Origin: Halichoerus grypus
Lineage: Eukaryota > Chordata > Mammalia > Carnivora > Phocidae
NCBI RefSeq assembly: GCF_964656455.1
Contig: NC_135718.1
Location: forward strand, 132,663,966-132,727,965
Length of the DNA: 64,000 nucleotides
Direction: 5' to 3'
The position numbers were made by a program, and so were the translations under genes. The notes beneath the pieces were generated by a model. It worked only from the letters and a program-made list of their open reading frames with translations, did not search any database and had not been told where the DNA came from. Shown here one piece after another: positions 17,743 through 30,108 of the stretch (the first letter of the stretch is position 1; the number at the start of each line of letters is the position of its first letter).

Positions 17743-17769
17743 ATATTATTAGAAAAATAAGATATTACT

Positions 17770-17976
17770 GGGGCACCTGGGTGGCTCAGTTGGTTAAGCA
17801 ACTGCCTTCGGCTCAGATCATGATCCCAGGGTCCTGGGATCGAGCCCCACGTCAGGCTCCTTGCTCAACGGGGAGCCTGCTTCCCCCTCTCCCTCTGCCT
17901 TCTACGCCACCTGCTTGTGCTCTCTCTCTCTGTCGGGTAAATAAATAAAATCTTTAAAAAAAATAAAAAGAAAAAG
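17770..17976 (+). mobile_element. SINEC (CAN-SINE)
   Basis: GGGGCACCTGGGTGGCTCAG head, B box GGATCGAGCCCC, CT-rich middle, AAATAAATAAAATCTTT and an A-rich tail. No clear target duplication was found; it lies between an L1 and another SINE. Confidence 0.92.
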
Positions 17977-18021
17977 AACATATTGCAAAGATGAAAGATG
18001 AACAGGAAACTGAATTTTTAT

Positions 18022-18183
18022 CTTTTTTTTTTTTTGAGAGATAAGGAGGAGATGGGATGGCAGAGGGGGAGAGAGAATCCCAAGCAGGCTCTGTGCCCAA
18101 TGCAGAGCCCCATGCAGAGCTGAGATCATGACCTGAGCCAAAATCAAGTCAGATGCTCCACCAGCTGAGCCACCCAGGCGCCC
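18022..18183 (-). mobile_element. SINEC (CAN-SINE), older type
   Basis: Poly-T then GAGAGATAAGGAGG …, ATCATGACCTGAGCC, CCACCCAGGCGCCC. Flanked by CAGGAAACT on both sides (18003 and 18184). Its middle differs from the young copies. Confidence 0.88.
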
Positions 18184-18224
18184 CAGGAAACTAAAAGAAC
18201 ATTTAGGAAAAAGAAAACCTTGGG

Positions 18225-18930
18225 AATTGAAAATATGATAGCAGAGGTAAAAAAAGTTAACATCATAAAGTTGAGGAAATCACCAAGAAACTAGAGCAAA
18301 AATTCAAACATGGAAACAGTAAAGAAAAGATAAGATTAGAGGACTAGTCCAGGAGGTCTAAGATCTGAATGATAACACTTCCATACAGAAAGAATGCAGT
18401 AAGATATCAGTGTCATAATTTAAGAATAATCCCAGAATAGTAGTGTGTTAATTTCCAAATGGGAAGGGTCACCAAATGCTCAGTATAATGAATTAAAATA
18501 GACTCACATCAAGACACAGCACCATAATATTTCAGAATATTGAAGCAAAGGAGAAGGTGCAGGAGGAGAGCAAGGGGTAGGTCACATGCAAAATATATTT
18601 GGGATTTTTCAAAAGCAACACTGTAAGCCAAAAGACAATGGAACAATTCCCTCAAGATCTTGAAGGAATATTTCCAAACGAGAATTCTATATTCAGCCAA
18701 ACCTATCAAACTTGTGTAAGAGTAGGATAAATCATATTTCAATATTGTCTCCAAAAACATTCTACCATGCCTGCTTCCTAAAGAAACCACTCCCACCAAA
18801 AGGAATGAATACACTGAGAAAGGAATCATGGTATGGAGGAAACCAGACATTTTATGGAATCCAGGCAACAAATATGAAGCCAAGGAAATCCCCAGGATGG
18901 CAGTGAAAAGACCATCAGACCTAAGGGAAC
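18225..18930 (+). mobile_element. HAL1/L1 ORF1-type LINE relic
   Basis: The order CATCAAGACACAGCACCATA, AAAGCAACACTGTAAGCCAA, AAGACAATGGAACAATTCC, AATTCTATATTCAGCCAAAC is characteristic of the ORF1 3' region of HAL1/old L1 elements. Stops break all frames. Boundaries are approximate; the right part may extend to about 19460. Confidence 0.6.
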
Positions 18931-20749
18931 CTGGAATGGGTTAGAGGATTTCAGAGAGATTTCTTCAGGAAGATGAAATCTATAGAATATCTTACATATC
19001 TCAATGTCTTAAAGAAAGATTAAACAATTGCCAGAGATCTCAGGGTGAATTACGTACATTTATAATTAAGCAATTATAAAAATAACAAAGTTGTTAACTT
19101 TAGGAATATATTATCACCACCACCACCAACAAAAAAATGTATGCAGGAAATTAATAGTAACAGTGTTTCCTGTATAGCTCATCTGTAAATTGCACTTAGT
19201 CATAATATGCCCTCAATTTTGATCTAACCAGAATTACACTTGAACAATTTTGAAATGATGAGAGATGGCAAAGGTACTGGAATAGGCGGAAAAGATTAAT
19301 TTCTTTTCTTCCAGAGTGTGAAGTGAATAGATGAAAGCAGAAACTGAAAAAAAAATAAAATAAAATCAAGCATGTTATAGAGAAACTGAGATAAAGACCT
19401 ACATATCCAGCTAAAAGAGATAAAAGTAGATGTGTCCTAGGAAATAAAAATGATCATGGTGGAAGCTTCTATTTTTCAAAACAAATCGTAACATTTTCTG
19501 ACAACACAATGTATTTATAACTAATAAAAACAACTAATAGATTTATAGTCATATGGTAGTTGCATTAGACATTGATCATTTTTTCAGATTATACTTTTAA
19601 GTATTAAATTCTGTCCTATTCTATGGATAATTTTTTATTAAGTGCCAACATTTCATATCAGAACATGGTAGGAATAAACACAGGTAAAAACTAAGCCTTG
19701 CTTCCTTATTTCATGGAGTTTAAAAAAATACAGTTTAAAAGCCGATGCAGGATTTCATGCCACATCATTTTCTAGTGTGTCTTCTCATGTTCTATGTATA
19801 GAAAAAAAGCTATTTAGCTTTGTCTGTGGGAGTAGGGGAAACAGTCAATACTTAGAGCAGATGTCTTTGGGAAGACAAATGATGATAAAGAATATTTATA
19901 ATTAAAATTATAAAATGTACAAAAGACCTGGAATACAATCTCAGTTTTTTGGTGGGCTGAATATTGGTGGAAGGAGAATTCATACAAACACAAAGAATAA
20001 AGTGGAGGTGCATACAGTGACTCAAAAATCAGCCCATGGATACAGCTATATTGTAGGGTGCAGCTGGATCCTGCCCCTTTTTACCTGGTTGTATATCACC
20101 TTGCCAGAGCTTCTACCACCATCTATATATGTCTGTTTAAGGGAATCTTTATAAACATCAGAATCTCCTGGTTCAAAAACATAGGAGGCATAGGGACTAA
20201 TGCAGCTCTTGATGACAAAGAGGAACTATACTTCTGTCCATAATCCTTTATCCACAATTCTGAAATCCAAAAAGCTCAGTAAATTTATTTTACCTCACTT
20301 TATTTGGGAAATTTTAATATTACTCCATGTCAAGTGAATATTCTTACTTTTCATTGCAGATATATTATTTTTATTGTGAAATTTATTATTAAATTTTATT
20401 ATTAAATTTATTATTTTGTATTATGAAATGCTACCCAATTTTTTATTATGAAATGTTACCCAAATGCTAGGGACATTTCCTACCATACAGTATATGGTAT
20501 AGTACTACCTTTCCAAAATCTGATAAATTCTAAATTAATAAACATATTTGTTCCTATGGTTTTTGGTAAGAAAATGTGGAACTGTATTTACCTCCAGTTT
20601 TCCAGTGTACATTTGCTTGAAGTGTACTATAACCATTGAAAATTTTACTAGAAATTAGAGATCATTTAAAAACATATTAAAGTACCAACATCTTTTCAAT
20701 GTACACAATAAATTTGTGAAATATGTTACTCTGATTGTTGGTCACTTTC

Positions 20750-20910
20750 TTTTTTTTTTTTTTTTATTAAGATTTTATTTATTTGACAGAGAGAGACGCA
20801 GTGAGAGAGGGAACACAAGCAGCGGGAGTGGGAGAGGGAGAAGCAGGCTTCCCGCGGAGCAGGGAGCTCGATGCGGGGCTCGATCCCAGGACTAAGCCAC
20901 CCAGGCACCC
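20750..20910 (-). mobile_element. SINEC (CAN-SINE) with internal deletion
   Basis: A young-type copy with a perfect 14-bp duplication TGTTGGTCACTTTC at 20736-20749 and 20911-20924. The read jumps from CTCGATCCCAGGA straight to CTAAGCCACCCAGG, so about 41 nt between B box and A box, present in other copies, are missing. Confidence 0.93.
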
Positions 20911-21987
20911 TGTTGGTCACTTTCATAATAGCAAATCTTATAACTTTAAAGCATTTGATATAATGGAATAATCATTGATTTTCCCATCTACCAATCATTA
21001 ACTCTTTACTCTTAAACTGGAACATAGTATTTTTAAATGTATTATTGAAATTAGTTTATCTTTTGCAAAATCACATTAATAAAATTATTTTAATAAGGAT
21101 TGAGATAGGATAGTTTTGACATTCTAGCTGCCCATTCTCTCCCATTATTCACTCAAGCAACGTTTTTATTCTCTTGGGCCATGTGTTAAGAATCCTGAGA
21201 TAAACAGTTTTAAGGAGCCTATAATCAAATGTTTATTATGCTTTTTTTACATTTGTATCAACAGTTAAAAAGGTAGATAATTTGCTAGACTTGAGTTATG
21301 TTACACCAAAGAATATAATTGAAAATTTTGTTTCTACTTATTGAAAAATGAATAGGATATTATTCCTTAGAATTGAAGACTAAGATAGCATAGCTTGTAT
21401 TGCCCCTCAATATTTAAGAGTTATATGGTGACTGGGAAGGTCAAATGTTAGACTTCGCAGCCAAGGTGAAAGCTCAGAATATTTCTATAAACTAATTAAA
21501 TTTATACATCAGGGAAAAGCAATCTTATGACAATATCTAAATTTAAAAGTATTAAATTTTAAAAAACAATTTTATATGCGATCTAAATTTTAATACAGTA
21601 CAGATATTAATGCCAATAATGGTTATTGAATGCCAATAATTATGTCCAGTATTCTCTCATGAACTTTATAAGCTCCTGTCAATTGTTTTATTTTCTCTAC
21701 CGGTACCACTTTTTTCTTTCTATCAAAACCTTAGAGAGATAATTTTACTAAACAAACAGACAAAAAATAATCTAACAGGAATTTTTCTGCTACACTTTTA
21801 AAATAACTTATTCCTTATCTAATTTTATTCAGAAGCCCTGTAATAAATAATGAAACACATAATTGTATTATAAGTGTTAAGTGGGGACTTGTCAGATTTT
21901 GTCCTTGTTGCTGTTTCGTGTGTGTATTATTTAGTCATGGTTTAAACTGTATTTTGTGTGTTTCTTTTTTCCCTCCCTCTGTGTCAG

Positions 21988-22008
21988 TCTCGAGAAACAG
22001 CATCACAA
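21988..22008 (+). CDS. KCNT2: candidate 21-nt alternative KCNT2 microexon (SRETASQ)
   Basis: Seen: a strong pyrimidine tract (TTTCTTTTTTCCCTCCCTCT) followed by GTGTCAG, then 21 nt with no stop reading SRETASQ, then a perfect GTAAGT donor. It is a multiple of three and would be phase 0 on both sides, matching the ends of the exons at 14338 and 40930, so inclusion would give ...ATSE-SRETASQ-SQISISV.... CU-rich tracts lie on both sides and TG-rich stretches lie upstream, the usual setting of neuronally regulated microexons (PTBP/SRRM4 type). From memory of the family, KCNT1 has seven extra residues (PHDLRAQ) at this same point, while canonical KCNT2 joins TSE directly to SQIS. It is too short for ORF detection. 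Alternative: a chance acceptor/donor pair in an intron; without transcripts this cannot be excluded. Confidence 0.6.
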
Positions 22009-24261
22009 GTAAGTATTTTTGTCTCCCTTTCCTCAAATAGTTTAATATGTGAATTCAGAGCTGTTAAAGGGAAAGAGAATTGAATTCAGTATTTCAGATG
22101 TTAAAATAAATTAATTAAGCTGAAGTGTTATAAATGTTCTATTTTCAAGTTAGCATGTCTATAGTTCCCTAATAATATTGCAAGTTCATTTTACCTGTTT
22201 GTCTTGAAATTATGTTTGTATATTAATCCAATCATATATTTTACTGTGTGTTGTCATTACTGCTCGTCGCTTACTGGCTGTGTATTGTCTGTCTGTCCTT
22301 GAATGAGGTACCCACCTTCAGTGCAATCAACTGAGACTAAAAAAGGGTTGGCAGTCATGGGATGTGAAACTTACCTTTCCCCATGCTACCTATGTAGGCT
22401 GGTCCTCCTAGAAAGGGGTATAGGAACAATAGGACCTGGGATGGCTTTCTCTAGTACACTTTTTAACGTTGAATTTATTCTTTAATAATTTTAATTTATT
22501 GTCATTAAGAAGCCATCAGTTTAGTGTTTGATAACATTGACCTGGGCTAATAACTGATTTGTTACAATAAAAATAAAATTCTTAATAATATATATTATGT
22601 ATGTATACATGCACTTATATTCCTAAAACCATGATATTATCTTCATGGGATTTGTATTTTTAATTTTATTTTCCATTTTCTTCATATAAACTATGATAAA
22701 TAATTGTCATTGTGTTCTTAACACTTAATGCAGACTCCCAAGCATAAATATAATTAATGAAACCATTACAAATATAAATATTTTCCACTTTAAAAATTGC
22801 ATTTTGAATGTCAAAGCAATGGTAGAATTTAGCACATTAAGTGTAAAGCTTGTGTGCCAAAGTTACCATCTAAAAGTACACGTTGATTTAAGAAAAATAA
22901 AATTAAAAAAAAGAAAAAGAAAATGAAAATAAAGCTGCAAGTCTATTTTTGAGCTTGTTGAATTTAGAGAAAAGTTCTATATTCATAATATCCACATTTT
23001 TGATGTAATGACTGTTAACTACATCATAGATTTGAATCCATATAATAAATGCAAATTTTGTTCATTAAATTCTTTTAAACATCTTAAATTATTTATGATT
23101 TTATGAGCTATACCTCTGTTATATTTTTCAATATTCTTATTTTGTTTTATTATATATTGAATCCTTCAGAATTTACTAAATATTACCAAGGAAGCTTCCC
23201 TTGGGCCTGAATGAATAACATTTTAGAGGAGTGCTTTCCTCCCATCATGGTCCACATTGAAAATGTAATGTTTGTTTGGCATGGAGCTGCTTAGGGGTTT
23301 CAGCTACCATGGCTACCTGCAGGTTGAGCAAATTAAAATTTTAGATCAAAACAGAACATATTCCTGGCACATACTGGGTTTGGGGAACTCATTTTATAGT
23401 TTTATTGTTGCTTTTTTAGAAAATGTTTTATAATGAGATCAACATATATTTCTAAATTTTTAATTTATACCAATATTTGACCTGACCAGCTGTACAAATA
23501 AAATCGCAAGGGTATTGAATTGGCATGCATTAATTCATAAAATATTTTAGTAACATGTCAACAGCAGAGTTGTTTCACCTTGTCTTTCCTAAAGGGATTC
23601 TCAGGTATAAGTCCAGACCTGGTCCTCAATGGTAGAAACACTTGCTGTTCACTCTATGTCCCAGAAAGATCAGAATTTTCATTTGGTTAAAAACTTTATA
23701 GCTTTATGTTTGGAAGTGGAGTGAAACTTTTAGGTGTAGGTTTTGGCTATGTTGTAGTTCTATGTATTGATTCAAATGTTCTGCACTTTTTATTCAGATG
23801 TTACACATCTCTATCACCTCTTTTCTCTAACTTACCATTTCAGATGCAGGAAGGCAAAGGTTTGGCTCATTTCTGAATCATGGCAGCCAATTGCAAGTTG
23901 ACTTTTGGAACTTTTTCCCACTAATTGCTTTCTTTCTTATAGTTATTATTCTAGGGTCTCGACATCCTTCAATCAGTTCCCTATGTAAGCAAAGTGCCTT
24001 CCCTCTACTGGGAAGTTTGAGTTTTCCAATATAAGTATTTTTCTTACAATCCTTTTTATGAAGGAAAAAAGAAACTCTAATTGTACTTTGGATATGAAGA
24101 CATTTATCTTTGTAATCCATTTGTTTCTACAACAATTCCCATTCTTTCCAGCTCTAGTTTTTGTTTTTAGCGTTTTTTTTCCTCTCCATCAACTCTCTCG
24201 CTTTACCTTCAAATATACCCAAGTTTCCCCAGTTCTCAAGAAAAATTTTCCCTTTTATCCT

Positions 24262-24375
24262 CTTTTTTAAAGATTTTTTATTTTTAAGTAATTGCTATGC
24301 CCACTGTGGAGCTTGAACTCACAACCCCAAGATCAAGAGTTGCATGCTCTACTGACTAAGCCAGCCAGGCTCCCC
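24262..24375 (-). mobile_element. short old SINEC-type SINE
   Basis: TTTTTTAAAGATTTTTTATT, GAGCTTGAACTCACAACCCC, AAGCCAGCCAGGCTCCCC: the short, simple form (head plus brief tail) lacking the CT-rich middle of the other copies. The + strand element at 49121 is the same kind. Confidence 0.85.
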
Positions 24376-24954
24376 ATCATTCAATTTTTACTTATCTTAT
24401 TCTTGTTAAGCTCTGAGAAAAGTTCGTATATGCTGTCTATTCTGTTCCTTATCGGTGTCTTCCACAGTTTTTTTCCCCACTACTCTATTCATCCTGTTCT
24501 TGAATCAGTAGAAATCTTTAAGCCAAAATCCTTGGCATTTTATATTAGTTTTTATTTGTTTAAACATCATATAATCTTTAGCAGGGTTCATTACCTCCTA
24601 CATTTTAAAATTCTTTTATCCTCAGTTTTCATATTATGAATTACTTTCTTTACCTGTTTTACCTGTTTTTATTGGTTTATTTCTTAAACTTTTCCCCTTC
24701 TTTCTACTGTTCAGTTTCTGCCTATAACAGTTCATTTCAGATGCTGCCAATGTGATCTTCATCTGAAGGCTTCTCCCTAACCCATTGTCCCTGGGATTGG
24801 CTCTGGAGCTCAAGACTCCAAGTAGCTGCAGCAATCTGCCTTTGTCTCCCTTCTAGGACTGGACTTCATCTTTAGTTTCCAGAAAATACTCCGTTAACCA
24901 CCTGAAGGTAGGCTAAGCTTCACTGCCGTTAGTCTCACCCAGAGCCTTAATCTT

Positions 24955-25162
24955 GATCCCTGCACAATGCTAAGCACTTTATCATTTTATTTAATCCTCA
25001 CCAGAAGCCAATATGGCATACAATATTATTCTTATTTTTAAATAAGCAGAGATGTAGACAAGTTAACTTGACCAATGTCAAAAACTTTGGAAGCAGCCAA
25101 CCTGGTTTTTAGAATTTATCACTATCTGACACCAGAGCTTCTTTTAATCACTGGGTCTCACT
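24955..25162 (+). repeat. MIR SINE relic
   Basis: Ordered MIR-like words: ATGCTAAGCACTTTATCATT, TTTAATCCTCACCAGAAGCC, TGACCAATGTCAAAAACTTTG, CCAGAGCTTCTTTTAATCAC. Confidence 0.5.
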
Positions 25163-25459
25163 GTAGCAGCCTCTACTGATTTCTGAACTACATCTCTCTG
25201 TCACCATCTATTTTGAGGTCCTCAAATGCTTTGGTTGAGAATCAATATGGGAAATGACACTTGAACAGTAACCAGGCATTTACTAAAGTTATGTTTTATA
25301 GTCTTTTGGTCTTTTTCTACACTTGATCTCAGAACACTTGTTATGTCTTGTGGTTTCAATTATTACTTCTATGTTAATCGATAGCAAGTTTGTGTTTTCT
25401 GTCCTTCTAATTTCTAAAAATGAAGAACAAGCTCATTTTCTGCCAGATTCTCTTCACTT

Positions 25460-25560
25460 TACTATCTACCAGAACTACAAATATTTATTGAGCACCACTA
25501 GGCACCAGATGCACCCACCTAGATGCTTGGAATGCATCAGTAAACATACAAGAAAGATTT
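25460..25560 (-). repeat. possible L2 LINE relic
   Basis: AAATATTTATTGAGCACCAC followed by GCACCAGATGCACCC, CATCAGTAAACATACAAGAA fits a diverged reverse-strand L2 end. Confidence 0.35.
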
Positions 25561-25859
25561 CTCAGAAAGCTAACATGAAAATTTCATGCCTATTCTTTAA
25601 TTACTTCTTGATGGATTTACTATATCTAAATTCTCTTCCCTTCAAAATCTTACATAGAACAGACAGATTAATGATCATATTCCTTACTTTACTCACATGA
25701 TACATGATGCATATAGTGGATGTTTGATGCCTACTTTATCAAGTCAAATTTCTTGTTGCTGGATTTTAAACTGCTTTATATTCTGGCCATTCTTTATTGA
25801 TACTCCTTCTGTTCCTGTTCCCCATACAAATCATTTATTCAATTATTCTGTCTGACCAA

Positions 25860-25985
25860 ATAGCAATGGACTTGGTACCAGATGATCTGGGTCTAAATGT
25901 TGGCTCTTCCTTTTACTAGCTGTGTGTGAAATGGCCCATTCTCAACACATAGCAAAGTGAAGACTAAATAGGGAGCATATGATTA
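25860..25985 (-). repeat. possible MIR SINE relic
   Basis: GATCTGGGTCTAAATGTTGG and TTTTACTAGCTGTGTGTGAA are reverse-strand MIR-like words. Short. Confidence 0.35.
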
Positions 25986-26269
25986 TCACTTCACAAATTA
26001 TAAAAAGGGGCAGATATGTGTTAATTGTTCATAGCTAATCGCAAACAATTCTGGGGTAAGTACATAGAGTAACATAGATCTTATTTCATCAATTTTCTCT
26101 GCTACATCACTTTGAGTGGATGGCATTCCCTTAGAAAACATTTGTTTCAATACACTTACATTTATAAATAATATAATAGTAAGTATTCTCGTAATTGGAT
26201 AAGTAAATACCTTGTAATATTAGTCAAACATAGATATATTCACTAACCTCAAATGCACTCTAATTTATA

Positions 26270-26271
<2 letters not shown>

Positions 26272-26302
<31 letters not shown>
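26272..26302. repeat. (AC)n microsatellite
   Basis: About 15 uninterrupted AC units; likely length-polymorphic. Confidence 0.95.
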
Positions 26303-26304
<2 letters not shown>

Positions 26305-26945
26305 CTTAAGTCTGGGCTCATCTGTCATTTTCTTTCACTTTCTTACAGAAATTTTACTCTTGGATCTTTTTCTTACCTTATTTTACAATTCTTTTAAAAT
26401 ATTTTCTGGCTCTGATTCTTATCTTGTGCATTTCCATCCCCAGGAAAACATTTCTTACTTGCATTATTTATTTACTCTAACTTAATAAGAATCTCAATGG
26501 CATACTTATTAGCAAGAAGCTGTTTAAACGCATCCAATCTGTTTGATTTAATTTAACTACATAGTCATGGCTTTTTGTCCATTTAACATCTTAAACTGCA
26601 TGGAGATCATTCTTTCACTTTGCACTGCCATAGGAAGTAAATTAAGCCTTTAGTCACAGCCCCTTGTTGAATGGCTGCTAGAGTCTCTAAAATAATCAGA
26701 GCCAAATGGAAAATTATAAAGTTGATCTAGGTCACCTAGGTTTTCATAAAGGAGTGGTGATATGTAAGCAACAGTATACTTGGATCAATAATACTGTTTT
26801 GTATAGATTCTTTACATAAGAATGTGAATATTTATATCTTCCAAGTCTTATATCATTATGTCTGTTCTTTAACTAAGACATTACATATATCATAGAAATT
26901 TTCTTTCCACAGGCTCATTTATCCATAACTGCATATGCTTTAGGG

Positions 26946-26973
26946 CAGTGGTTCTCAAATGATAGGAAAGAGG

Positions 26974-27004
<31 letters not shown>

Positions 27005-27203
27005 TTAAAATGTTTGGGGCATGGCAGAATTGGTGCTATATGCCTATTAGAATCACAGTAATAGTTTCTCATAAATTCATATGCTTAGGTCCTTTTTTCC
27101 TGGAATGTAGAATACTGGAGGTGATAGAATGATATCCTCCCTGACTTACCCTATAGTCTGTAGGACGTACCTCACACACATATACCCATGGTTGAAACCA
27201 TTG
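26946..27203. mobile_element. possible MER5/Charlie-like hAT element
   Basis: Left end CAGTGGTTCTCAAATG and right end GGTTGAAACCATTG are imperfect inverted repeats of the hAT-Charlie type. The flanking 8-mers CTTTAGGG and CCTTAGGC are similar. A (GT)n run at 26978-27004 has expanded inside it. Confidence 0.45.
26978..27004. repeat. (GT)n microsatellite
   Basis: About 13 GT units inside the hAT-like element. Confidence 0.92.
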
Positions 27204-27520
27204 CCTTAGGCTGTGCATTCCTGTAATTCTGCAAAATGATGAGAAAATTGAACTGTGAAGAGGACAAACCTGGCAATGAAAGGATGATTCTAATAATGTA
27301 AACCATTGGAGTACATTTATGAGCATGTTAAACCTGTGTGCTTTTTCAGTGCTCTTCTATTTGTTGATTATTTGTTTGTTGTAGGTCAGTTTTAGAGTTT
27401 AAAGCAATTCAAGTGTATAAGCTATTCTCTATACACACATATATAAGTCTGTATAGTATATGAAAACCTATACATAGAAACCCCAAAAGGATGTTTTATG
27501 TAGAAAGCAAATATGTTCTT

Positions 27521-28372
27521 TTTGTTTTGTTTCGTTTTGTTTTTATTAACATATAATGTATTATTATTTGTTTCAAGGGTACAGGTCTGTGATTCATCAG
27601 TCTTACACAATTCACAGCGCTCACCATAGCACATACCATCCCCAATGTCCATCACCCAGTCACCCCATCCCTCCCACCCCCCCTCCACTCCAGCAGCTCT
27701 CAGTTTGTTTCCTGAGATTAAGAGTCTCTTATGGTTTGTCTCCCTCTCTGGTTTTGTCTTCTTTCATTTTTCCCTCCCTTCCCCTATGATCCTCTGCCTT
27801 GTTTCTCAAATTCCACATATCAGTGAGATCATATGTTAATTTTCTTTCTCTGACTTATTTTGCTTAGCATAATTCCCTCTAGTTCCATCCATGTCATTGC
27901 AAATGGCAAGATTTCATTTTTTGATGGCAGAATAATATTCCATTGTATATTTTTACCACATCTTCTTTATCCATTCATCTGTTGATGATCATCTAAGCCC
28001 TTTCCATAGTTTTGCTATTGTGGACATTGCTGCTATAAACATCGGGGTGCACGTGCCCCTTTGGATCACTACATTTGAATCTTTGGGGCGAATACCCAGT
28101 AGTGCAATTGCTGGGTCGTAGGGTAGCTCTATTTTCAACTTTTTGAGGAACCTCCATACTGTTTTCAAGAGTGACTGCACCAACTTGCATTCCCACCAAC
28201 AGTGTAGGAAGGTTCCCCTTTCTCCGCATCCTTGCCAACATGGATGTCTTCTTTGGAAAAATGTCTGTTCATGTCTTCTGCCCATTTCTTGATTGGATTA
28301 TTTGTTCTTTGGGTGGAGTTTGATAAGTTCTTTATAGATTTTGGATACTAGCCCTTTATCTGATATGTCATT
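27521..28372 (-). mobile_element. carnivore L1, 5'-truncated and internally deleted
   Basis: Reverse-strand L1: 3' UTR at the left (GGGTACAGGTCTGTGATTCA … TTTGTTTCCTGAGATTAAGA), then the C-terminal part of the reverse-transcriptase ORF2 (the open frame 27989-28285 is its remnant), then upstream ORF2. Flanked by an 18-bp near-perfect duplication at 27503-27520 and 28373-28390. Near 28240 the ORF2 read jumps over roughly 150 nt found in other L1 copies such as 59150-59310. Confidence 0.88.
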
Positions 28373-29052
28373 GAAAGCAAATATATTCTTATATGTAGTT
28401 ATTTCTAGACATAAAATGAATGAATTGGTTAAGGAAAACCACTTTTTAGTTTCCTTATAAAACAAAAATTAATGATGGAGAAATCAGTCTAAATTTGGGC
28501 CAGATTTTGATTCTGATCTATTGGACACACATCAATGTATGGAACACAACAGTTAAAATTAAATAACTATTAGAAGAGTAAAAAAGTATCTTGAGACCTA
28601 CAAAAAAGTAGTTGCAAAATGTACAATAATAACAATTCTGATGCTGGTAATATTATCACTCCACCTTAAAAAAAAAAAGACAAGCATTATTTTGAAGAGA
28701 AGAAAAAATGCTATACCAGAGAAGATAAAAAACATTTCACTACTACACAGTGAAAGAAGGTGGACATTGTCTGACTTCATAAGAAAAACAATGAGAAAAG
28801 TGGTGTTAGTGGCATTGGTTAGTAGCATTGTCATAGAAACATGACATAATTAAGGCAATTCATTAAATACTTGAAATATATTTCTGAATACTACAACTCA
28901 AAAGAGTTATGTATACGTTAGAGAAATATTAACCCTTAAATATTGTAAATTACTATTTAGAAAATTCATCTCTCAGGATTACCAGTAACCTCTATAACAT
29001 ACATATGATTAGAAGATGTAAAACCTTTATTAAAAAAATCTCCCATCATAGG

Positions 29053-29207
29053 GGTGCCTGGGTGGCTCAGTCGGTTAAGCATCTGACTCTTGATTTCGGC
29101 TCAAATGATCTCAGGGTCATGAGATCAATTCCTGTGTCAGGCTCTACACTCAGGGGAAGTCTGCTTGAGATTCTCTCCCTCCCTCTCCCTCTGCCCCTCC
29201 CCCACCT

Positions 29208-29251
<44 letters not shown>

Positions 29252-29276
29252 AAGTAAATAAATAAGTCTTAAAAAT
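29053..29276 (+). mobile_element. SINEC (CAN-SINE), full length
   Basis: GGTGCCTGGGTGGCTCAGTC head, long CT repeat (about 29210-29250), AAGTAAATAAATAAGTCTT tail. Perfect 18-bp duplication AAAATCTCCCATCATAGG at 29035-29052 and 29277-29294. Confidence 0.95.
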
Positions 29277-30108
29277 AAAATCTCCCATCATAGGTAATGC
29301 TATGATCCTAAATAAGCTAAGACCTTTTATTACTTCTCTTCTTCTTCCTTGGTGTCTCTATAACAATAGATATTATTTATGATATGTATGTTAGAGGGCA
29401 AAAAGCTGTAGTAAGAACTATTTGATAATATTCATCATCCATCCTATTCCATGAAAAATACTTCTTTCTTGGCCTCCATGATAATCAATTTTTCTATACA
29501 TTCTCGTAGTCTTAATTTCTTATTTTTCTTCTACTTTCCCAACTGAGGATATTGAGGTATAAAAGTTAAAATTAGGGAGTTATCTCTAAAACACATCTAT
29601 CTTTTCATTATTGTATCCCATGTACCTTGAACAGTGCTTCACACAAGTGCTCAGTATGTTTACTGAACTCAGTCATAGGTATCCTCAACATAGAGCAATC
29701 CTTTCAAAAAATCCTGTTCGAACTTATGTGATTTTATTTGTATCTCCTCTGTCACTAATTTTGGTGCTTAATTATTGTTTTACTCTTGAATTTCATGTAA
29801 ATGCTTAAGGACATCTGCCTTGTAATTCCTGTTCTCATAATGTATAGCATATGACTAAGGTGGACAGTTTCTTGCATTGAAAGCCCATGGGCAATTTGGT
29901 CATTGTGAGTAATTCAGAACTTCCAGGATTACTAGAGGAGGAACTACAGTAAAGGCATCTGGGGGTAGAGGGCAGAGGAGGGAAAGGGGAAACTAATGTA
30001 ATTGCCTGTTGTATTGCTATTTGGAGAGAATCTAGATTCTTTTGTTGTAACTCATTCTGTGTGGGTAAATTTGAAAGTAGCAGCATAAATGGGCTTTAAA
30101 AAATTGTA

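Noticed and set aside
27989..28285. 98-residue open frame on the minus strand
   Set aside because: It lies wholly in the L1 at 27521-28372 and is an ORF2 remnant, not a cellular gene.
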